Shown: positions 53,185-64,000 of the stretch, piece after piece
How positions within the stretch are numbered: position 1 is the first letter of the stretch
Layout of the letters: each line of letters opens with the position of its first letter
Assembly (NCBI GenBank): GCA_000310025.1
Contig: FN649740.1
Span: forward strand, 5,680,121 to 5,744,120
DNA length: 64,000 nt
From: Ectocarpus siliculosus
Lineage: Eukaryota; Sar; Phaeophyceae; Ectocarpales; Ectocarpaceae
Reading direction: 5' to 3'
Program-made: the position numbers and the translations under genes
Notes under the pieces: generated by a model
Told to the model about the DNA's origin: nothing
The model's database searches: none
Seen by the model: only the letters and a program-made list of their open reading frames with translations

Positions 53185-55012
53185 CTACTACGCGAGGTGA
53201 GCTTTATCGATACGATCCATCTGTTCTATAATATATGGGAACCACCGCCTGAGGCCACATTGTGGCCTGAAAGCAAGCAGTCTGGTGCAGATCATCTCGT
53301 TCTCGTGGCTGGCTTGGTGAAACGGCAACATCACGTTTCCGATCGGGAGTGGATGACCGGGCAACAAAAATAGACCCAGCACGTCCAAATTCTCGCCCAT
53401 TCCGAAATCCAACACGAAAAATGTCAACCATGGACCCAATCACGGCGTGTTTGCCACGGCTTGCCCCCGGTGGTAATCCTGGTACATATGTCATGCGTGC
53501 TGTCCGTCCAACTGGGGACCGCGGAGGTTGATTGTCGAAATCACAACCATGCCCATGGCGGCAACTCAATTCGCACTTTGACTCAGAGACTGCTGTAGTG
53601 CGCATAACGTTCGTGCCCGAATGTGACTCATCAGACCGTACGCATCATCCAGGTACCGAAAGGGCGACGCGACCAAGTGGGCTGGGCGCGAATGGTACGA
53701 AATGCACGAGGAAATCATGATCGTTGCCTCCGAAGCCGTGCTCCCCCTCGGGATCACCGCCGTCTTTGCTTCCAGGGGCAGGACCTCGGAAGCGCACGCG
53801 CACTGGGGGTACTACATGATCGCGGCGGTCGCATTGCAGATCTTCACGGGTTGGATGAGGACCAAGGGGTTAGAGGTGAAACACTCGAACTTTTCCTTGC
53901 TTCACAGGGTGAGATGAGCAAGACATGGTGGTTCTCCGCAAGTCTTGTACAACATTGTTCGAGTCCACACGCCGACAACGTCCAGACTGTTGTGTTAGCC
54001 TGCACTGGTAGGTATCATATATTTTGCAGGCGAAAGTTGTTGTGTTTGGGGCCAGCGCCGTTCGCTTCGGCTGGTGCTTTCGTAGTTCAGAACGCCCTTG
54101 CCGCAATGCTTGAAGATACGCTGATTTCAGCTGAAGTAGCAACACCAAGGGAAGGCAGCCTCGAAAGAGTGTTTGCTACCGTTCAAGAAGGGATAGGATG
54201 ACACGTTAGAGGTGATGGTTAAGCAGAAACCTTGTTCTAACGACCTCCTGGTGGAACCCCTTTGCTCAACAGTTCAACAAGCACTTCCACATCTGGGCTG
54301 GACGGTTCTCATACATAGCCGGACTAGTTCAGCGCTACCGAGGGCTGGAGTTCGTGTCCTCGGACGATGATCTCTTATTCTCTGCTGGTGATGGACCTAG
54401 AGGTGAAGCCGCGGTAGTGACATCACCAATAACTTCAAGTCGTCCTGTGCCTCCGATAGTGGTTCTTTCAGAATCACGTCGCACGTTCTGCACTGTCAGA
54501 TCCGAGCGTGTGTGTTCACATGCTGCGTCGTTCAAACCGTTCTTTTTCTGCAAGAGGATACGGCGGCGGCGCCGTTCGCTAGCAATACTCTACATCCTGC
54601 AATATCTCAACAAGGGCGTTGCTCTGCTTGTTTTGCTTCTTCGGTATTCGATCATGGTGACAATTTCCTGTCGGACTGTGCTGGTTTGATTGGGATCTCC
54701 TTCTCAGCTTCGCTCAACTCTTGCTGAAGTGTCCAGTTCGCCCTGGTTCGATCACCTTACAGCTCGGCAGCTTCGGTTGGATCAAGGACATCTTGTTCCC
54801 TGCCTGGTTCGCGCTCATCTCGGGAGGCTTTCTTATCCTTGAGACACAAAAGCAATACCAAAGATTCTTCAACAAGGGAGCTGCCAGCGTGTGTGGCGTC
54901 GTGTTCATTGTCAACGAGGGTACACAATGAATTGATTCACAAAAAAGGCGGTCGTCTGATTCCGCGAACGTTGGACCTGCCTATCTACAGCGTTGCAGCA
55001 TTTAATGACAAG
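53146..55012 (+). pseudogene. Copy 2: cytochrome b561 exons
   Basis: Homology starts inside the first membrane helix (LLIAWMIIAPWGIYYAR), a few codons after the point where the first gene has His715; that haem ligand is absent here. The ligands equivalent to His753, His783 and His826 are kept (MHEE, AHAHWGYY, FNKHFHIW). The frame problems near 54402 and 54918 fall at the end of this part, before the b5 exon. Confidence 0.85.
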
Positions 55013-55542
55013 GTGAACGAAGGCAATGAGCGTGTGGCGCGGTTGTTGTGTCAGGCGTGTTTTCACCGCAGGGTGTGTGTTCCGCAGAACTTCTTTGAAC
55101 AGCATGGTAGTTTGTGCGAGACATCGACAATGGGATGCAACATACACGGACGAGCTTGAGTGTACACCCGACCAAAACAGTTCGGGGAGTCGGGGATTAT
55201 TGCGGGGTAGCACTTGTCGTCCTCTCGAGAGCCCCCTCTTGGATGGGCTTGACACGTATATTCCTAGGCCATATTATGTTACAAGTCAATGTCTCGGCGC
55301 CATGAGCCTCTAAAGCGAACCTTCTGCCACTCACACACGTCGGCAGAAAACATCTGACCAATACAACCCATAATATGCATGCCCTAGATCCCGCGAGATA
55401 CGCAATAAGTCGAAACGATCTCCCAACGCCCACCATTTCACCTTTCTCTTCGTGTCTCATGCGAACCATATCCAACACCACACACCTTGTGTGATATGAG
55501 GTTCTCTTGGGGACCGAAAACGACCTACCTCTCTCCGATCAG

Positions 55543-56321
55543 GTGTTGAGCGGCCAGTCCTGGTTGATGGTGGATGAAGCAGTTCTGGATGTGTCCGACT
55601 TCGCGCAGAGGCATCCAGGAGGTAGACGGCTCATCCTCAACGCCTTGGGCACCGATGTTACTCAGGAGCTGATCGGACAAGAGCATTCTGTGGGGCATGC
55701 CATGTCCTTCCCGCCTCACGTTCACACAGGGGTGAGTACGCGTTTGACAGGACAAATTTCCCTTGTCTTGAATGTGTGTAGACCAGACGTTCAGTGTCAG
55801 GTTCATCGTTATGGTATCTCCTGAACAGCACCAGGCCGTACCGTGCTCGACGAAGCTCTGCGAACCGACTCGACCATCATACCCAGACCTTTCGGATTCA
55901 CCGTGCGGCAACGAAAGGGCAACCCAGGCCGGACGTCTGCCAGAGTGACCGCCTTCACTCCCAATACCCCCGCAGAAATGTCTTTGCTAACGGCGGCAAG
56001 GGATCGGGCGTTGTGATATTTCTTGAATCCGAGGAAGGAATTTTCGCCACTAGCTAAGGAGCGTTCCCACACCTTGTCGTGGCCGCTGACCGGCAGAGTG
56101 CATGGCGAATCATCCGGTCGCTTGTAGTTGGCTACATCGAGGAGAACGACGCCGGGGAACCGTCGGCTGCCATGGAAGACAGGAAGGCGCAAGAGGAGGA
56201 AGCAGAGACGGTCGAACCCTCGACGGGAGATCCCACCTTCTCCAGCACAAACCCCATGTTTCGCGTCGCAGGCAAGGCGCCAATGCTGAACAACCGGCTG
56301 TTCCTGGGCGAAGACAACCTG
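55543..56321 (+). CDS. Copy 2: cytochrome b5 exons
   Basis: Exon 55543-55731 is open and the same length as exon 13 of the first gene, with HPGG and the VHTG ending. Codon by codon it differs at 21 of 63 codons: 18 silent, 3 replacing (Thr to Ser, Leu to Ile, Asn to His). Exon 56097-56321 continues SAWRIIRSLVVGYIEE and the acidic linker, one codon shorter, and uses a GC donor (GCAAGT). Confidence 0.85.
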
Positions 56322-56578
56322 GCAAGTCAGGAATCGACAGTATGAACACTGACAACGATAGGACTCTGATCTGGAACAACGAGAGCACAGCCAAACAAGT
56401 GCATGCAGATATTTCGGAGCATCCATGTGTGTGCGCCTGAATCGCAACCACTTGGTTGTGACCTACAGAATCCTTGAACCGATGGGAAGCTTGGCACCAT
56501 ACTCTGTAAGCAAGTTGTTGACTGCAGATGACTCATACGATCGGCACGGGGGGGGGGGGGAGGGGGAGGGGGGGGGGG

Positions 56579-56713
56579 NNNNNNNNNNNNNNNNNNNNNN
56601 NNNNNNNNNNNNNNNNNNNNNNNNNNNNNNNNNNNNNNNNNNNNNNNNNNNNNNNNNNNNNNNNNNNNNNNNNNNNNNNNNNNNNNNNNNNNNNNNNNNN
56701 NNNNNNNNNNNNN
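56579..56713. other. Assembly gap of 135 N in a poly-G region
   Basis: Lies in the intron after the b5 exons of copy 2. The flanks are long G runs (56548-56578 and 56738-56746), which probably stopped sequencing. Confidence 0.95.
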
Positions 56714-57146
56714 AGCCAGGAAGTAGGCTTGTTGAGGGGGGGGGGGTAAAACGTGTTGTCTGGGACAGCAAAGAACCGGCAGATGCCGGTAGGGCCATCC
56801 AATGGCTAATTGGTAGGAGTAGAAACGGGAATCGAATAATCGAATATTCTCTCATGGGATTTTCCGTGGGGTGTGGGCGTGCAGCTCAAGGCGCCCATGA
56901 ACCATCATTGGGCTGTGAAGGGCCAACTCGGTAGATACGGAAGAACGAGGGTCAGCACCAGAAATCCTGCCCTGCCATCCCACAAGCTGCGCAATGCGCC
57001 AGCAATAGCTCCCGACTATTCCTTGAGATTGCGGTCGCCTCGCACGATGCGAACTTTTCGTATTGCACGCGGCGGATAGGCCATGGGAGGCGTGTGGAAC
57101 CAAACTTTCTTTCGTTGGCTTTCTTGATGTTCAACGTTTCCTCCAG

Positions 57147-60100
57147 GGGCGTAAGGCGATGCGGCTGAACGACTTGGCGGCCATTCCCGCACACATTCCC
57201 ACTCCAGCAAAGCGCCCGTCAACAGTGGCGGGGTCCAACAGCACGTCAAGCCTGTTCGGGAACCAGTCCCAAGAAATGGGCGTCGTGAGTCTCCAAGTAT
57301 TTCCTGTTTTTTTCCCGCTGACTGGGTAGACGTTCCGGAACCGTGATTCTCAGGAAGGCAGTGTAGATGCACTGCTCCTGACCAAGTGTAGGGCAGCCAG
57401 TGATGATGAATGGTGATGTGGTTGCTTGCCCCGCTGTTGGTGCTGCTGCGCTGTTTTCCCCGACGTTCGATCCGGGTTGACTCAGCGCGTGGAAAACACC
57501 CGGCATTGCTGCAGAGAATGTCGAGGTCGACATGTGAGCTGATACGCACGTGCTTTCTGTTGAACTGGAACGATTTTGTTTTTTTTGTTTCAAAGCCTCA
57601 GCGTGCCGATGAGACGGGTGGCGGATTTCGAAGCAGTACGGGCTTGCTCGAGCGATTTCAAGTATGCCCCCTGCTCTTCCGAGAGAGGATGGGAGCCGCC
57701 AGTGCCGTGGGCCGCGGTCACTTGTGCAGCAAGCGCCCGGTCTACAGATACATTTTTTCTTGTCCCGCCAAGGCGCAAGCCCAGGTAAGCACACCGTGTC
57801 CGCTGCGATCACTCGTACGTCTTGATTGAAATGCTTCACCTCCTGCCTCTCCTTCGTCGTGCTCCGCTGTAGACGCAAGGACACGCCCACCGAGGAAACT
57901 ATCTTTTTTTCAACTCCCTCTGCTCTCGGAAAACACGACTGCGAGAGACAGGGCGATCGCTGAGATAAGTCATCGTTCCTGACTGATACACGAAACATCA
58001 GAAAACCGACAAGAGGGCGGATACATCGGTTAGGGCCTGTCGAACACGTACGTTGAATGTGACACCCATGGCAGCACGGGAAGTGAGGTCGGTGAAGCCG
58101 ATGCCTCTTGTGGTCCCGCCGTGGGCGCTGACATGGCGCCAAATCTCATCCACGCCGCACGGCACGAAAACGCCAATTTTTCGTCGGACGAGGCCTTTCA
58201 CGCTGGCATCTCTTAGGTCTCGCAACATTTACACCACAGATTATTTATTGTGCGGTACCACATTTTTTGGACCACGTCCTCGGCCAACGGACATGCAAAT
58301 TGCCATGTGACGATATGTGTACCGCCCCATTTATTCTGGACGGTCTTCAAACCTTTCGAATGCTTTTTGGGCGCATCAGCTGCGGTGATATAGGACGAAG
58401 GGCACCCAGGAGGCTACTTTGGATTTTTTCACCATTATTTTCTTGCCCCTACGTTGTTCACGAAAAATATTCGAGTGTGGTCCAAGTTGCTGCGTACACA
58501 AGCCAAATTCACCCTCGATACACGGGCAATATTTCTTCGGTCCCGTCATTTTCGGCGCAACAGGCGCAGGTGATTTCGGGTGTCTGCTACTTCAACATGC
58601 GCGCACAGGAAGAGGGAAAGGTGAGGTCTGAAACGAATGAGCAGGGTAAAAGCTCTGTGGGTTCGCACTTTCATTAACCTTTTTGGGCTCGGGTAACTAA
58701 AGCATTATGGCCACTCGCGCGGCCCTAGCGACCACATGAGTGAAAGATAGCGCATCCTGTGCTCGCCGATATCATTGGCCTTTTTCAATGTTTTTTTTTC
58801 TTGCATAATCGGTGAAGCTCAACAACAAACACCGATCATATTCGGGCTACTTCGACCACCACCGCATCTGCCTCCCGTTCCTGTTTGTGTACTGACGGCA
58901 GTTCCACATAAGAGATGACAGATGGTGCTCGCCTCCATTGGGCCTGATAGAAACACGAAACGTAACCATACAGGGAGTCCCCTTGTACCCTCCGAAACAG
59001 CAGTGTATGAGAGTTAATTATCGTTTAGTGCGCATAGAACAACTCTGGGAGGTCCACAAAAAATGTTAAAATGTTGTTGTGGGTGGCCGGAGGTCCTGAC
59101 GAAGATAATCAACTGTGGTCGCCCTCTCCAGACCCCACCTTGACAGCTCATCTAGATCATCAATCTGGTCAAAGGCGATTTATTGACAGAAATCGGGGAT
59201 AAACCTCCCACCGAGTTGAGCGTACTACAACAACAGCCGGACGACTACCACAACCTGCATCATCAGTGAGTGAGACATCAAATATTGTTCGACAATATCC
59301 GCCAATTTCAGTTTCAAGAACCACAGCGAAGCGGCCATTGTCACCAGTTTTCTATGAGTACATGTCGTTCTTTGTTCAGTCCAAGCCAAACTGCGCTACT
59401 GAGCACGTGTGCGTCGCCTCGTGGTCAACGGCTTTGCCGTTGATCGCGGGTAACGATCCTGCGACGAGGTGCTCATCTCAACGTGGTTTGCGTCTTGGCG
59501 ACAGGGCATAGTTCAGCGGGCGTACAACGCCTTTGCTGTGAGGTTGCTGGACGTTGAACCACCCACACCGGGCGGGAGGGTGGCCTGGAGCAAGAACTCT
59601 GCCAAGCTACCGAAGGTCAACACACTCCAAACATATCGGTCGGGCGAAATATGGTCTCGATATTGACGACGTAGGTTTCTTTGGCAAGGTACAGAGCAAC
59701 CTGGACGGCAGAGGGTGTCGGGGCAATGGGGAACACGGCAAAACTCTGGATATGCCCTAAGGGGCAACATATGTGCCGTTAGGCTCGTTCGAGGCCGGCA
59801 TCAGTACCTCCGTAGACGTATGTGTCTAAATATCGTGACCATTTTTTCTGTGTGTGAAAGGTTGTACCCGCGGAGGAGACTGCGGAGGGCATACCGTGCA
59901 TCGAGATGCGCATCAGGATGTACCACGACGGGGCCATGAGCAAACTGCTAGAAACAATCTCGAAGGTGAGCTCTACGATCGACCCCGTAACGAGACCACT
60001 TCACCAGGTTGGCGAGGTTGCTTGCGTTGTGTTTTGCCGCAAACGTTCCTCGGGTATCGAACTTTAGTGTCTCGTAAGGCCTTTGCCGCAGGTTGTCTTT

Positions 60101-63100
60101 TTGGGACGTGCACAGGTCTCGATAGAGTTGCGGTACACCGGTGAAAGACAATTTTCTTTCTTGGTTTGACTTCTGAAACTTTGTGGCACGCGTACCAATC
60201 GTCTTGAGGGTCCTAGGTAGATCAAGATGCGACAGAGGTTGAAATGTTGTTACTTCACCTTGAAAGGGTTGTCGTGGATGAAATTGATGTACGGAAACAT
60301 GCATCAAGTAACGTACTCTAGAGGCAATTGTTCGACCGAGGAAACCTGTACACTTAGCGCATACATCGTTAGATAAAGAGTCATGCTGAAGCTCAGTAAC
60401 ACAATCGACCTTTCCCAATCAAAGTCATGCTTCGCCTGGATGCTGAGCACCCAGACTGCACGAAATTGCGCCCAAACGACCCGTCTCCAGGATACAGACA
60501 ACGCTGCCGTCCAGCTGCAAGGACCGTTCCTCATCAACAAGCTCGCTCCGCCACCGGCCCACAGCAACGTCATCATGATTGCGGCAGGCACAGGCGTCAA
60601 ACCCAAGTAAGCAGCACATTCTCTGGCGCGTGTACTCTGCTTCTATTACATCTCTTCTGATTCTTGTGGCGACATCGCCAAGTGCGCACTGTGTCGCGGA
60701 AATTCTCTCCGCTGACAAGGCTCATGAGCTGATTTCGGCTTCTATTTTCGTTTGTCTTGGGTTCGAACCGCAAGCTGCACTTGAGCTTGTTTTCGTGGAT
60801 ACTCTCGGCCAGCGTTTATGTAAAGGAAAGACTCGCTTGAGATCTTGGAACCATACCCCGGGCGTAGTGGGTGACGATTAGGCAAAAGAAGCGAAGTATA
60901 GACTGAAGATAGCAGTGCTGCCGAGCTGAGGCACCTTCCTCGGAGTGAAGGGGTCGGGTCATTTGAACCCCCGTGACTTAACTTTTATAGGAGCCGAAAC
61001 CAAACAATTTTACTAGCTTGGACTAGACATCCCCTCCTTTTAGAATAGAAGACGGAAAAACTTGGAGTTTGGTCATTAAAACGTGTTGGGCGGTGTAGCC
61101 ACATCTGCTCTCGTACATCGCCGTGCAATGGATTTCAGATATCGTTTATTCACCACTTCGTAATGAATTACCTATGGCGTTGTCCAGACCCTGGTCGGGG
61201 CACACACTTGTGCCTTGTCGCACGGCCGTATCTCTCGCCGCCAAGGATGTCGTGACACCGCCGCACGACACATTAAACGAAAGTGGTGCTAAAGCTGCGC
61301 GATGACGAAAGCAACGACGTTCCGCAGCTGGTTGGCGCCCTCTCTTGACTTCCCCACGCAACCTACTCTCCCCCCGCGTGAACTGACTCTCGATATAACG
61401 TCACTTACCGGTGGTCTTCAACGGTCGAACAAACCGCCTACGGCAACGGCAGTGCTCCAGCAGATTCGGAACTATCTCAGCGTTTCCAGGTGGGCGGTAA
61501 ACCGTAACAAATGGCGATAATCACCACTTGCACGACTTTTCGGAACGCGTGGTGTCTTGCCGCCAGCTCTTGCGAACAGCAGCAGACACGATATCTCGCG
61601 CTTGCTGCGGGATCCCTCCCTTCGCACCGCAATTTGCCCCAGGGACACAAGGTTCTCCAGCGGGTCGCGGCTGGTCCTCGTGTGCCAGAGCACGACCGAG
61701 GCCGACTTCTACGGTACCGACGAAATCATGGCCATGCAGGTTAGGCACCTCTGCATGGCTCAGTGTGCAAAAAGTTGGAGGCATCTCCAATTGGCAACTT
61801 GGCCATACGGACATGGCTGGCCCTTTGCCTTCCGCCCGAGGTTCCCTTCCGAGAAAAGTCCCGACCTACACCCCTACCTTTTCCGCCGGTGCATCCGGCT
61901 GGCCCTTTCTTATTGAATGGTTACGAATCCAGGAGAAGAGTGATGGACTCCTCGAATTGACTGCTCTCACCAGTGAAGGAGGTCGTTGTCGGAATGCTCC
62001 CAGTGCAGCCTTTCGTAAGACGCGTCACATAGCCCGGAACATCTTCGCTTCGCCGGCGCCTTCGAATACCAGCTCCGCTAATCCCTTCACTCTTGTCGGG
62101 TACGGCAACGCGAATGTTTGACACCCTTTGATTACCCTTCCCTTACACAGCGACTATTTGTTTGAAGTGAATGTCCGCTGTCCGATAATAGCAGGGTGTA
62201 CCAAAGAATTACCGTTTTTCACGTGTCCAGCCTTGCTCTGCTTGGCCAACTCGCTTTGCAAAGTCCCTGCAAGGCCAAATCACCTAGCGGGCGCAGCATG
62301 TGTAATTCTGCACCACCTTGGTCGGTGCTTGATTGCCGTGGGTGCGCTTCCCTGCTATGGAGTTCGAAGTTCCCATATTCCCTTGTCCCATATCTACATA
62401 CACTTGTGGTTACGGCAGACGCCTCTCTCACAACCAGGGTACGACGAGAGTCCTACTTGTGACCGGCTGTTATGCAACCACAATACCACGAATGCTGAGC
62501 CAACGTTGTGCTGCAATCGTCGCCAGGTCCAACCTAGACAGCAACGGCTCTGGGAAACCTCCACCCTATATCACTCCGTCCCGAGTCGGTCGAGGGGATC
62601 AGCAGCAGCCACCCCCGTATCGCACTCCGGGTCATGACGAGAAGAAGCAATCTGCCTCTGCAGCAGGGGCCAAGAAAGAAAGGACACCGAATGGCGTTAG
62701 CAAGCTACTTCCCAAGAAGGTGAGACGCACCACTTGGCAGTAACGCACCGGAAAATTCGCGTACGTGAAACCTACGCCCAGACCTATTTTTGTCGCACGG
62801 ATGTAGCTCTAGCGTTTCCCAGACAGTTGAATGGCGAGCCCCGGACGTATCATTTTGTCCGTGACTAATAGCCATTACTGTCCAGCGGTCTCTTTCTTGG
62901 GTTGGTTGGTCGGCTGGACTATCCTGTAGTAGGTTGCCGTCGTGCTCTTCCTTGTTGCCGTCCGGAAAGTGCAGGGAGGACGGCCTCTGAACAACGGCTA
63001 CATCTAGCGGGGGATCGCTTCGTCAAACGGGGAAAATATAGATTTCACCCTGATACTGTTAAGCTCCAACGCTTCTGGTTGCTTCGAGGGCACTGGCAGG

Positions 63101-63940
63101 TTTTCTGCGCGGAACGACTCATTTCCACGCGCGCAGCGCGATGGCTTGCCGGAGAAAAACGCCAAACAGTGTCGCTCCCGAAAGCTGTAATACACGAGCA
63201 AGGCCCGTGTACTCTCCGCGGGATATTGTTGATGGTCGGGTCGTACCGCATCAAGGCAGGGGGTCTTGTTCGAGCTCTTGGTGCTGTAGTTTGATGTTTG
63301 ATATGTACCGTGCGTCTGAAGGCAACGGCTAGATCGGCTTTGTTGCGTGGAAAAGTGCTGGTGATGTTCATGTCATTCCATCCCGCATATTAATGATCAC
63401 ACGTGATTTCGTGGCGCCTTGCACGTCCCGATGGATGGCTGTTGTTCATGCTGCTGTAGTCTTGGCGCAACTCGAAACGGGCTGAGAGCTCAACGCCAGG
63501 AGCTGGCCGACGCGCACCTATGCAGGACACCAGCGTAAGTTTGACGATATGTGCGTGCGTGCAGAGAAACGTCCTACAACAGAGGTTGGAATGTCAGGAT
63601 GGGGGGGGGGGGGGGTCGTGCGGGTTATCGTGGGAATGTTCGGATCTGCCTCAGATAGGTGTACAGGGCTCGTCACCATTGAACCTACGCCCCGTCCGCC
63701 GAATTTTGTCATTGCCAGTCGTATCAAGTGGGAGGTGGTCTTGTTCGAGGCAGAATAAACCGGGAGATCCTCGACACGGCCTTCGGCGAAGCCCTGATCA
63801 CCTCAATCGCGGCGTACAACAACCAGCGAGCGGTGAACAGCCTTCTTCGCAGTGACCGCGACGGCGAGGACGAGGAGGAAGGGCAAGACGTGGACGATGG
63901 GGACCTGGTTGGCACCGACCGAATCGCAGGGAAACTTCAG
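57147..63940 (+). CDS. Copy 2: FAD/NAD reductase exons
   Basis: The exons mirror exons 15-26 of the first gene, with identical lengths for most. Conserved pieces include FQVCPLLFRERMGAASAVGR, YFNMRAQEEGK, QRAYNAFAVRLLDVEPPTPGG, MRIRMYHDGAMSKLLE, NVIMIAAGTGV and QSTTEADFYGTDEI. Both PPPY motifs survive (KPPPYITP, QPPPYRTP), with six more codons in that exon. One extra A at the end of exon 60491-60606 breaks phase. The window ends before the final SGP-containing exon. Confidence 0.85.
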
Positions 63941-64000
63941 GTGACAACTCAGAAAAGTTGTTGGATCGTGACTGGTATCTTCAGTTGATTTTGTGCAAAG

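Larger units (their letters stand above)
53146..63940 (+). pseudogene. Second, 5'-truncated copy of the b561 / b5 / reductase gene
   Basis: Exons matching exons 9 (end) to 26 of the first gene: about 53146-53196, 53653-53908, 54273-54402, 54763-55012, 55543-55731, 56097-56321, 57147-57284, 57596-57784, 58564-58620, 59505-59615, 59861-59965, 60491-60606, 61453-61489, 61643-61739, 61933-62099, 62527-62719, 63460-63534, 63719-63940. The last exon would lie beyond the window. Peroxidase, DOMON and a start codon are missing. Frame problems: 5 nt missing before the third donor (a weak donor after 54413 would repair it), one extra G near 54917-54920 giving a stop, and one extra A near 60599-60602. 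Two are homopolymer changes and may be sequence errors. Splice sites and residues are otherwise well kept, so it may be a recent pseudogene or an unrecognised working gene. Confidence 0.85.

Noticed and set aside
54839-55159. Alternative + strand frame in copy 2 as a separate gene
   Set aside because: It is exon 12 of copy 2 read after its one-base insertion, then intron.

Overview
The window is eukaryotic nuclear DNA: one long gene split into 27 short exons with GT-AG (and one GC-AG) introns, its tandem partial copy, and many retrotransposons. The domain mix, introns of a few hundred bases to 1.7 kb and a chromovirus-type Ty3/gypsy family fit a stramenopile, most likely a brown alga. The lineage is inferred, not proven. 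The two runs of N show a draft assembly.

Layout. 1-1354: low-complexity and unassigned DNA. 1355-5335: a decayed LINE on the + strand. 5349-10113: dispersed repeats and no recognisable gene. 10114-26373: the central gene, 27 exons whose phases all agree, coding for 1,614 residues. 26374-28749: unassigned. 28754-34712 and 41862-50489: two very young Ty3/gypsy chromovirus copies on the - strand, each with 326-bp LTRs and a 4-bp target duplication. Between them lie two 217-bp MITEs, an inverted copy of an element at 7.3 kb, a tRNA-like sequence and a 5'-truncated LINE. 50494-53145: unassigned, with a broken - strand reading path. About 53146-63940: a second, 5'-truncated copy of the central gene, running off the right edge.

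The central gene is the main result. It encodes a signal peptide, an animal-type haem peroxidase domain, a DOMON domain, a cytochrome b561 membrane domain, a cytochrome b5 domain and a ferredoxin-reductase-like FAD/NAD module. The order suggests an electron chain from cytosolic NAD(P)H through FAD, b5 haem, two b561 haems and DOMON haem to an acceptor outside the cytosol. It has the logic of DUOX (NADPH oxidase plus peroxidase homology domain) built from unrelated parts. As in vertebrate DUOX, the peroxidase domain appears to have lost its haem-binding histidines, so it is probably structural or regulatory.

The second copy lacks the peroxidase and DOMON parts. Its exons keep their splice sites and mostly synonymous differences, but three exons carry frame problems, two of them single-base run expansions that could be sequence errors. 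The two gypsy copies lie in the DNA that separates the two gene copies.
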